The notes beneath the pieces are model-generated. The model did no database searches, was not told the DNA's origin, and saw nothing but the letters and a program-made list of their open reading frames with translations. From Betaproteobacteria bacterium (GTDB lineage: Bacteria > Pseudomonadota > Gammaproteobacteria > Burkholderiales > Usitatibacteraceae), in contig JADKJR010000003.1 in the NCBI GenBank assembly GCA_016720925.1, forward strand, positions 248,001-312,000: DNA of 64,000 nt, given 5' to 3'. A program made the translations under genes and the position numbers. Shown piece by piece: positions 47,356-56,054 of the stretch. How positions within the stretch are numbered: the stretch's first letter is position 1; every line of letters starts with the position of its first letter.

Positions 47356-48323
47356 ATGCACATGATTGACGCAGGCAATTCTCATGGTCGGCGATGCCAG
47401 CGCGGAATCGCGCTGATTATCGTGCTGTGGATCCTGACTTATTGCTGATGCTGATTTCTTCTTCGTTCATTCATGCCATGCGCACGGAGATCAATATCGT
47501 CGGCAACTCCGTTACGCGAGCGAAGTTGGAGGCCGCGGCCAATGCTGGCGTGCAGCGGGCCATTCTGGAAATATTCAAGCCACCGCAGATACCGGATCGA
47601 TGGAACACCTTCGGCGTTCCGCAGGCCTGGAGCTTTAACGGGCAGTCCATGCAAGTAAGCATCGTGGACGAGTCTGGTAAAATTGACATCAATGTTGGCA
47701 ACGAGGCGCTGATGCGTGGGTTGTTTCGTTCCCAGGGCGCCACCGAAGAAGAAGCCATCGCATTGATGGACGCGATACTGGATTGGCGCGATGCCGACAA
47801 CGTCAAGCGCCTGCACGGTGCGGAAGAGGCCGAATATGCCGCGGCAGGACTGTCATATAAGCCCGCCAACGCAACGTTTCAATCGATCGAGGAATTACGT
47901 CTTGTGATGGGCATGACGCCGGCGCTGTATCAACGGTTGGCGCCATTGATCACTATTTATTCCCGGCACGGTGGAATCAATTCGCAAATCGCCTCGCGCG
48001 AAGTACTGCGTGCGATACCCGGCGCGACCGAGGCGCAGATTGACGAGTACCTGAAGCTGCGTGAGCTGGCGCGTGCCAATAAACAGCCTATCCCGGTGTT
48101 CTCGCCGGCAGCGCTATATCCGAGCTTCGGGAACGGATTGATGCAAGTGCGTGTCGAAGCAACCAGTGAGGATGGCAGTTCCTTCATAAGGGAAGCAGTA
48201 GTTCTGCGCTTGCCCTTTCCCAAGCGTTCCTATACCTTCCTGCGCTGGCAGGAGGGTTCCCCGGTCAACCCATCAACGCCACCGATTGCAAACGCAATAT
48301 CGGGCAATGGTGGAGTAAGTTAG
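47356..48323 (+). CDS. gspK: Pseudopilus tip protein GspK, one frameshift
   Basis: The ATG at 47356 begins MHMIDAGNSHGRRCQRG followed by IALIIVLWILT, the GspK membrane helix, which normally lacks Glu5. The frame then slips at 47439-47440: restoring one T (ACTTTATTG) joins LLLMLISSSFIHAMRTEI in the frame ending at 48323. The rest holds the GspK saposin-like region and the helix-hairpin-helix motif (SREVLRAIPGATEAQIDEYLKLRELA in two blocks). About 322 residues, normal. The single missing T in a T-run suggests sequence error, as elsewhere in this window. Confidence 0.9.
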
Positions 48324-48345
48324 GATTTCCCGCGGCATATTCAAC

Positions 48346-49731
48346 ATGAACGATTCCATGACAGCGACCAGCAACATCGCAGCGATCAGCAATGCACCGC
48401 CGAATCCGTCGCGCCTGAATACTTTCTGGCACTGGTGGACGGGCGAGCTGCGCGCGCTCGTTCCCCCGCGGCTCATGAGCTGGGTGGTTGGCGATGTGGC
48501 GGTGACGGATGTGATGGTGGATGTGGCCGGCATCTCTCAGGTCCGAATAGAAGCCGGAAAGCCGACCGTCGCCACAAAAATCCCCGCTGCCGAGGTGACC
48601 ACGCACCCGCTGTTACGCGAGTTGCGTGCAAAAGGCCACGATCAGGTACGTGTGTTGCTCGGGCCTGATCAGGTGCTGCAGAAAACCATTACCTTGCCCG
48701 CTGCGATAGAAGAGAATCTTCGCGAAGTGATGGGCTTTGAGCTAGACCGGCATACGCCCTTTGTGTCGAGTCAGGCCTATTACGACGTTAAACTGCAAAA
48801 GCGTGACCCTCAGCGCGAAACCATTGATGTCCTTCTCGCCGTTGCCGCTCGTACCACGGTTGATCCGCTGCTGGTGATGTTGAGACAGGCCGGCTTGTCT
48901 GTGGATGGCATTACGGTGGTCACCGCGGAATCCACTGGGCAGGCGATTGAATTATTGCCGGTTGCCGATAAACCGGCGAGGAAATGGGGAAATCTGCTCA
49001 GGCTGAATCTCGCATTGCTCGCGGTTGCGCTGTTGCTTGGGCTGGTTGCCCTGCTATTGCCGATTTGGCAGAAACGCGAAGCCGTCATCGCCCTCAATCC
49101 GCTGGTTACCAAAGCGAGCACCGAATACGAAATCAACCAGCGCGTGCATGACGAATACACAAAATTGGCCAATGAATATAACTACATCACCGGCAAGAAG
49201 CAGGGCATGCACCCCTCGCTGGTCATATTGGAAGAACTGACCAAGATCTCTCCAGATACGACGGTTGCGCAAAGCATGGATTTGAAATCCAGCGGGAAAA
49301 CGAGGGAAGTGACGTTGATTGGCGAGGCACTGGCGTCATCCAAGGTTATCGAAGCTCTGGAACAGTCTCCTTTGTTTCAGAATGCGTCGCAACGCTCAAT
49401 AACCCGGCGAGGTAGCGTCGGCACCAATGAATGGTTTCATATCGCCACGGAGTTGAAGCCGAAGCCATTGCCGGCCGCGGAATTACTTACGGAAAAAACT
49501 TTGGAACCAATAATTGCGCCGCCGGCCGTTGTTGCGGTACCTCCGGTTGCTGCTTCTCCAGCTACAGCGACCGAACCCGCTGCGAAAGCGGCCACGGGGG
49601 CGGCGCCGTCCATTACGGGCCCGGCAAAGGTTGAAGCGTCCGCTGCAACAGTGCCCGCCGCGCCTGCCAGACAGTCGCCGCCAGCCGAGCCAGCGGCGAT
49701 GCCGGCGCCGACCAACCGGAAACTGCCATGA
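48346..49731 (+). CDS. gspL: GspL/PilN-like inner-membrane assembly protein
   Basis: The 461-residue product combines a cytoplasmic actin-like half (VRVLLGPDQVLQKTITLPAAIEENLREVMGFELDR, in blocks, as in GspL/PilM), one membrane helix (about 222-245, LNLALLAVALLLGLVALLLPIW), a periplasmic PilN-like domain with coiled coil, and a C-terminal Ala/Pro-rich tail (about 375-461) of low complexity. It links the GspE ATPase to the periplasm. This layout (a fused GspL with a PilN-type domain) is common in betaproteobacterial systems with subtype-b GspM. Confidence 0.85.
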   Translation: MNDSMTATSNIAAISNAPPNPSRLNTFWHWWTGELRALVPPRLMSWVVGDVAVTDVMVDVAGISQVRIEAGKPTVATKIPAAEVTTHPLLRELRAKGHDQVRVLLGPDQVLQKTITLPAAIEENLREVMGFELDRHTPFVSSQAYYDVKLQKRDPQRETIDVLLAVAARTTVDPLLVMLRQAGLSVDGITVVTAESTGQAIELLPVADKPARKWGNLLRLNLALLAVALLLGLVALLLPIWQKREAVIALNPLVTKASTEYEINQRVHDEYTKLANEYNYITGKKQGMHPSLVILEELTKISPDTTVAQSMDLKSSGKTREVTLIGEALASSKVIEALEQSPLFQNASQRSITRRGSVGTNEWFHIATELKPKPLPAAELLTEKTLEPIIAPPAVVAVPPVAASPATATEPAAKAATGAAPSITGPAKVEASAATVPAAPARQSPPAEPAAMPAPTNRKLP

Positions 49732-50378
49732 CGAAAGTGACGGGTCAGTCCTGGCTTCCGCACAATCCACGTGACCGCAGGATTCTTGCTGTCGCGCTGC
49801 TTGTTTTGATTGTTGCGATGCTGGTAGCCGCCATTGCGGTCCCTGTGGCAATGCTTAATCGGCACTATGATCAAAATCTTTCGCGGATGACTCGTCAGTG
49901 GAAAAGCCAGTCCGCATTCAATGCCATGCGCCCGCAAGTCACCCGCGCGCTGGAGGCCCTTCGCGCGAAAGATGTTCGCAAGTACTTCCTGAAGGGGACC
50001 ACCAGCGCCTTGGCATCCGCGGAGTTGCAGGATCAGGTGCGGCAGGTAGTCGAAGCAAACGGCGGCAGACTTATTTCAGCCAGCGCCAATCCTCACAAGG
50101 ATGACGGCACCTATCGCTTCGCCAATGCCAATTTTCAATTGAATATCAGCAACGTCAATTTGCGGCGCATGTTGCATGCCCTGGAAGCGAGGGAACCCTA
50201 CCTGTTCAACGATACTCTGGTGATTCGTTCGCAAGTTCCCTTTGGCTACCGGCCACCGGCCGGCACGGCTGAGCCCGAACTGTTTGTGCAAATGGATGTT
50301 TCCGGCGTCGCCTATATCGGTGCCGATGGCTCGGCCGCCGCCGCGATCTCTGCTCGGCCCGCGGGCGTTGGAAAATGA
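49728..50378 (+). CDS. gspM: Type II secretion protein M, subtype b
   Basis: The 216-residue product has a short cytoplasmic part, one membrane helix (ILAVALLVLIVAMLVAAIAVPVAML) and a periplasmic ferredoxin-like domain. The YLFNDTLVIRSQ and LRRMLHALEAREP blocks fit the T2SSM_b family (PilO-like), the partner of PilN-type GspL. It overlaps gspL by four bases and gspN by four bases, so all three are translationally coupled. Confidence 0.83.
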   Translation: MTKVTGQSWLPHNPRDRRILAVALLVLIVAMLVAAIAVPVAMLNRHYDQNLSRMTRQWKSQSAFNAMRPQVTRALEALRAKDVRKYFLKGTTSALASAELQDQVRQVVEANGGRLISASANPHKDDGTYRFANANFQLNISNVNLRRMLHALEAREPYLFNDTLVIRSQVPFGYRPPAGTAEPELFVQMDVSGVAYIGADGSAAAAISARPAGVGK

Positions 50379-51157
50379 TGAGCCCCGCGATTCCGGTATT
50401 TTGGCAACGTTACGGCCTGACCGCCATGCTTGGTGTGGCAGCCGTTGGGTGTATGTCTGCGATCGGCTACGAAACAGACTGGGGACAAGCGCTGCGGTCG
50501 CCGCTGCCCACTGCAAGTGATGCGGCGCGCGCACCGGATATTGTCGCCACCTTGCCGGGCTTTACGATGCTGGCACTGGACAGCGCTTTCAGGGAAACGG
50601 CTGAGCGCCCGCTGTTTACGCCGACGCGTCGACCTGCTGCCGCTAATTTGGCGGCAAATGTTCCCGTGATGAAGAAAGGCCAGTTCAAGCTTAGTGGTAC
50701 TTCAGTTAGCAATGATCTCACGGTCGCCTTTCTGCGTGAGACCGCTACCGGCAAGACAGTGCGAGTCACGAAAGGAAAGGAAATCAACGGCATGGTTCTC
50801 GAGGCCGTCGAGGCAAACCGAGTGGTATTGAAACAGGGGGAAGAAACGGAAGAGTTGACCCTGCGAACGGCGGCATCTCCACCGCCGGCTCCGATGGCTG
50901 CGGCACATGCGCCGCCCAGCGTGGTGACGCCCACGCCCGGAGGCGCACAGCCGGCGGTTGCCACCGTAATGGCCGAAACCGCACAACCCGCTCCGAGGCC
51001 CGTGCCGAACCCAGTTGTGCCCGCATCAGGTTCATCGCAACTACCTGGGTTTGTTCTGCCAAATGGAACAGCGCAGGTTGCCACACCTTCAGCGGCGCCG
51101 GCCGAAAGCGCTGTTGCGCAGCGCCGTAGACGATTTCAGACGACACCGCAACAATGA
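50375..51157 (+). CDS. gspN: GspN/GspC-like inner-membrane protein without PDZ domain
   Basis: The 260-residue product has one N-terminal membrane helix (YGLTAMLGVAAVGCMSAIGY), a GspC homology-region-like segment (RPLFTPTRRPAA ... GQFKLSGTSVSNDLTVAFLRE ... VRVTKGKEINGMVLEAVEANRVVLKQGEE in blocks), then a Pro/Ala-rich disordered tail. It would bridge GspLM and the secretin. There is no PDZ or coiled-coil substrate domain and no separate gspC, so substrate recognition in this system may differ. Exact family name is uncertain. Confidence 0.7.
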   Translation: MMSPAIPVFWQRYGLTAMLGVAAVGCMSAIGYETDWGQALRSPLPTASDAARAPDIVATLPGFTMLALDSAFRETAERPLFTPTRRPAAANLAANVPVMKKGQFKLSGTSVSNDLTVAFLRETATGKTVRVTKGKEINGMVLEAVEANRVVLKQGEETEELTLRTAASPPPAPMAAAHAPPSVVTPTPGGAQPAVATVMAETAQPAPRPVPNPVVPASGSSQLPGFVLPNGTAQVATPSAAPAESAVAQRRRRFQTTPQQ

Positions 51158-51295
51158 TAGCCATACGACGCTATACGACGCCATCTCATGCCGTTCGCCA
51201 AACCAATCGCGTGTTGTGGGATTCGGGGAGACTTTCTGAACACTCCGAATTGGACGCTCCCGTATGCTTTCTGCAACTTTCTTGAATTGAAAACG

Positions 51296-53461
51296 ATGAT
51301 GCCCAGTCAAACCAAATCAATATCAGCCGCATTGACGATATTCGTCGTCGTGGTGTTGAGCGCGTGCTCTACCTTGCAGCACGAACAATATCCGCCACCG
51401 CTGCCCGCTCCCGCAAAGGGTGACGCAGCTAGAGTTAATGCGATGCCTGGTCCTCTGCCACCTGGAGCAACCGTCACACAAGTTCATGCCAAAGATGCTT
51501 TGGTGCTATCCGGTACCGGCAATTTTGTGAAACCGACGCCACCTCAGCCCGCATTGCCGTCGGGGCCGGAAGAATTCAGCCTTAATTTTGAGGCAACGGA
51601 CATTCGCGCCATCGTTCAATCGATCATGGGAGATTACTTGCGTGAGTCGTTCACGATTCATCCGGCAACGACGGGGACAGGCACCATTCGACTGTCCAAG
51701 CCCGTTTCTCGCAAGGACCTGATTCCAATTCTGGAAATGATGCTGCGTCAGAACGGGCAGATCATGCTTCGCGAAGAAGGGCTTTACAAAATCATGCCTG
51801 CCGCGCAAGGAACGCGAGGCTCGATCACGCCGCAAGCAGGCGGCACCACGACACCCCTGCCTGCCGGGTTCTCGGTGCAGATTGTGCAACTCAAGTTTGT
51901 CGGCGCAGTGGACATGCAACGCATTCTGGGGCCGTACGTTACCGATCCGGCTGCCTCGGTTCAAATCGACGCGGTGCGCAACCTCATCATTATCTCCGGT
52001 ACCCAGAGAGAACTACGGCATTTGTTTGACATTATCGATCTGTTCGATGTGGATTTCCTGGCGGGCTACTCGGTTGGGCTGTTCCAGATGTCGACCGACG
52101 TGAAGGCGCTCAGCGCGGATCTTGATCGAATATTTGGTACCGCCGCGCAGAGCCCGCTTGCGGGTATTGTGCGCATCATTCCCATTGAGCGTATGAACGG
52201 TTTGCTGGTGGTTACCACGCAGGCGAAATACCTTGAGGAAGCCAAGAAATGGATCGAGCGACTTGACCGTGCGGGCGGCGCAACCGGGGGAATGCGTCTA
52301 AACGTGTACGCGGTACAACATGGAAAAGCCGAAAAGCTGGCGCAATTACTGAGCGAAGTCTATGGCAGCAAGCAATCCTCGAGCGGCGGACCAACACTCG
52401 CGCCAGGTCAGCGTCCCGCACAGATAGGTACCGCACCAACAGTCTTACCAGGACAGCCTGCCGCACCTCCACAGGCGACGGCCCAATCATTGGTTGCGTT
52501 TTCCGGCAGCGGCGTGTCGGTTTCCAAAGATGTGAAAATCATTGCCGACAACGACAATAACGCGTTGTTGATTCTTGCCTCGCCATCGGATTATGAAACC
52601 ATCCAGAGCGCATTGCGGCAACTCGACGTTGCGAGGCGTCAGGTGTCGGTGGAAGTACTGGTTGCGGAAGTCACGTTGAACGACGAATTAAAGTTTGGCA
52701 TCGAATGGTTCGTCAACGCTCGCAACAATACGCTCGGTTCCATGCGTGATGGTGCGACCGCACTTCCAACCCTTCCTGGCCTGCTTGACGCTGCGGGAAA
52801 GGCGTTTGATCCGCGCACGGTGGTCAAAGGGACTTCCGGATTACAGCTTATCAACATTGGGCCTGGCGGCGACATCCGCGCCGTCCTGCATGCGCTGGGT
52901 ACCGACGGTCGATCGAGGGTAATCTCTACCCCGCGGGTAATGGTGCTTGATAATGAAAAAGCGACGATCAATGTCGGTGACCAGATTTCGGTCGACACAG
53001 GCGCATCCACCGGCACCAGCACCGGCGGCACCGTTGTGACCACGCGCCAATACTTGAGCACGGGCGTGATTCTTAGTGTAACGCCGCGGATCAATGCGGG
53101 CGGCCGCGTGACGCTGGATGTCAATCAGGAAGTGAGCGCGCCGGGTGAAGGCACTAATCCGACCATTTCCACTCGCAAGGCCCAGACGGTGGTTACCGTA
53201 AGCTCAGGAGAAACGATGGTATTGGCGGGACTCATATCGGAGTTGAATACCACCGGATCAACCGGGTTGCCGCTTTTGTCGAAGATTCCGCTGATTGGTG
53301 GGCTCTTTGGATCGCAAAGCCTCATCAAGAGACGCACCGAGCTTGTTTTGTTGATTACACCAACGGTCGTCACGAGTCCTGAGGACGCACGCGCGGTGAC
53401 CGACGAAATTCGCAAGAAGCTCCCATCACTAGAGGGATACTTGCCGAAAAGCATAAAATGA
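51296..53461 (+). CDS. gspD: Type II secretion secretin GspD, lipoprotein form
   Basis: The start at 51296 (or 51299) gives about 720 residues; the frame is open further upstream but no coding signal is seen. The leader ends in lipobox LSAC, so this secretin may be self-lipidated and need no separate pilotin. N0 domain (SLNFEATDIRAIVQSIMGDYL), N1-N3 domains, a Gly/Pro/Ala-rich loop in N3 (about 395-430), and the secretin core with VVTVSSGETMVLAGLI, the LPLLSKIPLIGGLFGSQSLIKRRTELVLLITPTVV signature (in blocks). Unusually gspD is last in the operon. Confidence 0.93.
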   Translation: MMPSQTKSISAALTIFVVVVLSACSTLQHEQYPPPLPAPAKGDAARVNAMPGPLPPGATVTQVHAKDALVLSGTGNFVKPTPPQPALPSGPEEFSLNFEATDIRAIVQSIMGDYLRESFTIHPATTGTGTIRLSKPVSRKDLIPILEMMLRQNGQIMLREEGLYKIMPAAQGTRGSITPQAGGTTTPLPAGFSVQIVQLKFVGAVDMQRILGPYVTDPAASVQIDAVRNLIIISGTQRELRHLFDIIDLFDVDFLAGYSVGLFQMSTDVKALSADLDRIFGTAAQSPLAGIVRIIPIERMNGLLVVTTQAKYLEEAKKWIERLDRAGGATGGMRLNVYAVQHGKAEKLAQLLSEVYGSKQSSSGGPTLAPGQRPAQIGTAPTVLPGQPAAPPQATAQSLVAFSGSGVSVSKDVKIIADNDNNALLILASPSDYETIQSALRQLDVARRQVSVEVLVAEVTLNDELKFGIEWFVNARNNTLGSMRDGATALPTLPGLLDAAGKAFDPRTVVKGTSGLQLINIGPGGDIRAVLHALGTDGRSRVISTPRVMVLDNEKATINVGDQISVDTGASTGTSTGGTVVTTRQYLSTGVILSVTPRINAGGRVTLDVNQEVSAPGEGTNPTISTRKAQTVVTVSSGETMVLAGLISELNTTGSTGLPLLSKIPLIGGLFGSQSLIKRRTELVLLITPTVVTSPEDARAVTDEIRKKLPSLEGYLPKSIK

Positions 53462-53603
53462 TACTTCCGGTATCATAAAACGGCTTCGGGATAAATTTCT
53501 CCCAAAGGGGCTTGACGATGTCAACGGTTTTCACTACGCTTTGCGTGTAAACTCTGTTCCTAAGACTTTACTTTAACTTTTTGATTGAAGAATTGGATTC
53601 GTT

Positions 53604-54029
53604 GTGCGTTTTTTGATAATCGGTCGAGTGTTTTTTGCATGTTTTTTGGCTGCAATAGCTGCTGGATGTGCAACAAGCCTTGGCGGCGATTTGGCGCAGG
53701 TCCCAAGAGCAGCCAAGACGCCAGAAGAAACAGTTTTGGCCCGCGCGCAGGAGCGCTGGGATGCACTCAAGGCCGGGCAATACGATAAAGCGTATTCCTA
53801 TATCACGCCGACAACTCGAAAGACGCTGCCGGTTGAAGTATTCCGCGGTCGTATCGCTGGTGCGAGTTGGTTGGATGTTAAGGTAGTCAAGGCAGTCTGT
53901 GAACCTGAAGTATGCGATGTATCGGTAAAATTGGACTATTACGTCCTGCCCAATTTGCGGGATTCGCAGACGGTTGATGAAAAATGGATCTTGGACGGTG
54001 GCAACTGGTGGTTTGTCTATCGTGGCTAG
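53604..54029 (+). CDS. Small putative lipoprotein of unknown function
   Basis: I do not recognise a named family. The 141-residue product starts with GTG (MRFLIIGRVFFACFLAAIAAGC) and has a lipobox AAGC. The mature part begins with a predicted helix (ARAQERWDALKAGQYDKAYSYITPTTRKTL), then beta-rich sequence ending WILDGGNWWFVYRG, reminiscent of an NTF2-like fold. Three further Cys (VCEPEVC) could form a disulfide. It lies between the secretin and the well-expressed exported protein; AT-rich sequence with a promoter follows. Confidence 0.6.
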   Translation: MRFLIIGRVFFACFLAAIAAGCATSLGGDLAQVPRAAKTPEETVLARAQERWDALKAGQYDKAYSYITPTTRKTLPVEVFRGRIAGASWLDVKVVKAVCEPEVCDVSVKLDYYVLPNLRDSQTVDEKWILDGGNWWFVYRG

Positions 54030-54106
54030 CGTTGGTTTGAAGTTGTTAAATGCACCAAAAGTGCAAAATGTAATACTAAAATAGCAATAAAAAGACACCA
54101 GGAAAA

Positions 54107-54185
54107 TTGTTTGAAAAATGGTGGTAGCTGGTATAAACTTGTAACGTTGTAGCTTCTAAAGTGATCACTTTATTCTCTAAATGGA
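54107..54185 (+). promoter_or_regulatory. Promoter, palindrome and ribosome-binding site of the exported protein gene
   Basis: AT-rich leader: -35 candidates TTGTTT (54107) or TTGAAA (54111), -10 TATAAA (54132-54137). A perfect 14-base palindrome AAAGTGATCACTTT lies at 54158-54171, downstream of the start point, and GGAG at 54182-54185 precedes the ATG at 54198. The palindrome could be an operator or a 5' hairpin that protects the mRNA. Confidence 0.5.
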
Positions 54186-54197
54186 GTAACCTAAAAA

Positions 54198-55844
54198 ATG
54201 AATACGTTTAAAATGAAGTCCATGCACGTAGCGGTACTCGCGGGTTTGGCGGCGATTGGCGCTGCCGGTACCGCTGAAGCAGTGCACATCAATCCGGACG
54301 GAACCGGCCAGGTTCTGATTTACCCGTATTACACGGCCCGTGCTGGTCAGGCGACGTTGATCACCATTATCAACAGCCAGAACAACACCAAAATGGTCAA
54401 AGTCCGCTTCCTGGAAGGCAAGAACAGCCGCGAAGTACTTGACTTTAACTTGTACCTGTCGCCCGCTGACGTTTGGACCGGCGCTATCGTTGGTACCACC
54501 AACGGTGCCCGCGTTGTCACCAATGACAATTCCTGCGTAACCCCGAGCGATTTGTTCGCGGAAACCCGCACTGACGGTGCAGGCAATGCGCTGAATGAGT
54601 TCAAGAACTACCAATACACGGGTACTTTCCAGGATGCCGCAGTCTTCGCATCGCTGGACCGTACTCGCGAAGGTTATTTTGAAGTTATCGAAATGGGCGT
54701 CATCGATGACAACACAATTGACGGTGACGTGATCGGTGCAGGTACTGCCGCGACCGTGACTGGTTATATCAAGCACAACAGCGCTGGCGTTCCGGCAAAC
54801 TGCGGTGCGTTGGATTCCTTCGACGACTTCGCCGGCAACCCGGCAACGACTCGTTTCCCGAACACCGGCACGACGCCTGCTTCAACCCCGGTTACCGGTC
54901 CGTTCTTCCTGACCCAGCCCCCGCGCGGTGGTTTGACCGGTCGCGCAAGTATCATCAGCTCGGCAACCGGCTCGAACTATACGTACAGCCCGACGGCATT
55001 TGACGCATGGTCCACCGTGCAGAAGTACACGGAATCCGGCAATCTGTTGCCTTCGATCGCAAGCGTTGACTCGACCCCTGCAGCCGGCCCAACCAGCAAC
55101 GTATTTACGTCCGCAGGAATCGTGACCACCGTCTGGCCGCTTACCGCCAATGGCGCACGCGATGCGATGTCCGCTACCATGATGCGCAATACCGTGATCA
55201 ACGAGTATATCCTTGACGCGGCGACTGCATCGCAAACCGACTGGATCGTTACGTTCCCAACCAAGCGTTCGTATGTTAACGCTGGTACGGGTGCCGCTAC
55301 CGCGCCGTTCAGCTTCAACTTCCCGAACTCGACGACTGGTTCTTGCGACCCGTATGGTTTCTCCGTGCTGAATCGTGAAGAAGGTGTTCCAGGTTCCCTG
55401 ACGCCAATCCCGAATCCGTCGCCGCTGCCCCCTGGCGTGACGGTTGCCGGCGCACAGCTGTGCTGGGAAGCTAACGTCGTACCGTTCGCCGCATCGAGCT
55501 TGGTTGCGTCGCAGAACACGAATCCTCTGATCACGTCATTGCAGCAGTTTGTCAATGGCGCGACAACGGTTCCAGGTTCGCGCACCACGCCGACGTCGCG
55601 TGCTACGCAAGGCCCGAACGGCTATATGTTCATGAACTTCAACGCGTTGGTACAAGTTCTGGCCACCACCGGCGGAACAACCACCCGTACACCACTTGGT
55701 GGCGCAGCTGCTCCAGTTGCTGCCGCGGTGTACAACGGTCTGCCAGTGGTTGGCGTGATGCTGCATAACTACCAGAACACCGGCGTTGTGTCGCGTTACG
55801 GCGGCACGGTGGATCACAAGTTTACGCGCAGCATCACGCCGTAA
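54198..55844 (+). CDS. Abundant-looking exported protein of unknown family
   Basis: The 548-residue product has a signal peptide (cleavage about residue 28 at TAEA). The mature start NPDGTGQVLIYPYYTARAG, then VRFLEGKNSREVLDFNLYLSPADVWT, resembles a group of uncharacterised exported proteins I recall in other proteobacteria; I cannot name the family. It is rich in Thr, Ala, Asn and Gly with few charged residues and four mature cysteines, suggesting an extracellular beta-rich protein. A strong ribosome-binding site, AT-rich promoter and intrinsic terminator make it a single-gene unit, probably well expressed. Placement directly after the gsp operon makes it a candidate substrate, by adjacency only. 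Confidence 0.65.
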   Translation: MNTFKMKSMHVAVLAGLAAIGAAGTAEAVHINPDGTGQVLIYPYYTARAGQATLITIINSQNNTKMVKVRFLEGKNSREVLDFNLYLSPADVWTGAIVGTTNGARVVTNDNSCVTPSDLFAETRTDGAGNALNEFKNYQYTGTFQDAAVFASLDRTREGYFEVIEMGVIDDNTIDGDVIGAGTAATVTGYIKHNSAGVPANCGALDSFDDFAGNPATTRFPNTGTTPASTPVTGPFFLTQPPRGGLTGRASIISSATGSNYTYSPTAFDAWSTVQKYTESGNLLPSIASVDSTPAAGPTSNVFTSAGIVTTVWPLTANGARDAMSATMMRNTVINEYILDAATASQTDWIVTFPTKRSYVNAGTGAATAPFSFNFPNSTTGSCDPYGFSVLNREEGVPGSLTPIPNPSPLPPGVTVAGAQLCWEANVVPFAASSLVASQNTNPLITSLQQFVNGATTVPGSRTTPTSRATQGPNGYMFMNFNALVQVLATTGGTTTRTPLGGAAAPVAAAVYNGLPVVGVMLHNYQNTGVVSRYGGTVDHKFTRSITP

Positions 55845-55873
55845 TCGATTCACATTGCAACACTGCAATAGTC

Positions 55874-55900
55874 AAAAAGGGGTGCTTGGCACCCCTTTTT
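55874..55900 (+). terminator. Strong intrinsic terminator after the exported protein gene
   Basis: AAAAAGGGGTGC, loop TTG, GCACCCCTTTTT: perfect 12-base stem with T-tract, 30 bases after the stop at 55844. Symmetric, so it can act in both directions. Confidence 0.93.
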
Positions 55901-56054
55901 GTCGTTTAACACTTGAAGGTCGTATGCAAAAATTAACATATTCCGGGGTGATCCCCTGCTACTATCCGCGCGTGCCTCTAACCATAATAAAGAACTTATT
56001 GCACTCTGCCAGGACTAATACGTGAACGTATCTGCCATCTTCAAAAGGAATATC

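Noticed and set aside
53458..53476. Hairpin ATGATAC ttccg GTATCAT after gspD as terminator
   Set aside because: AT-rich 7-base stem overlapping the stop codon and no T-tract on the plus strand, so support is too weak.
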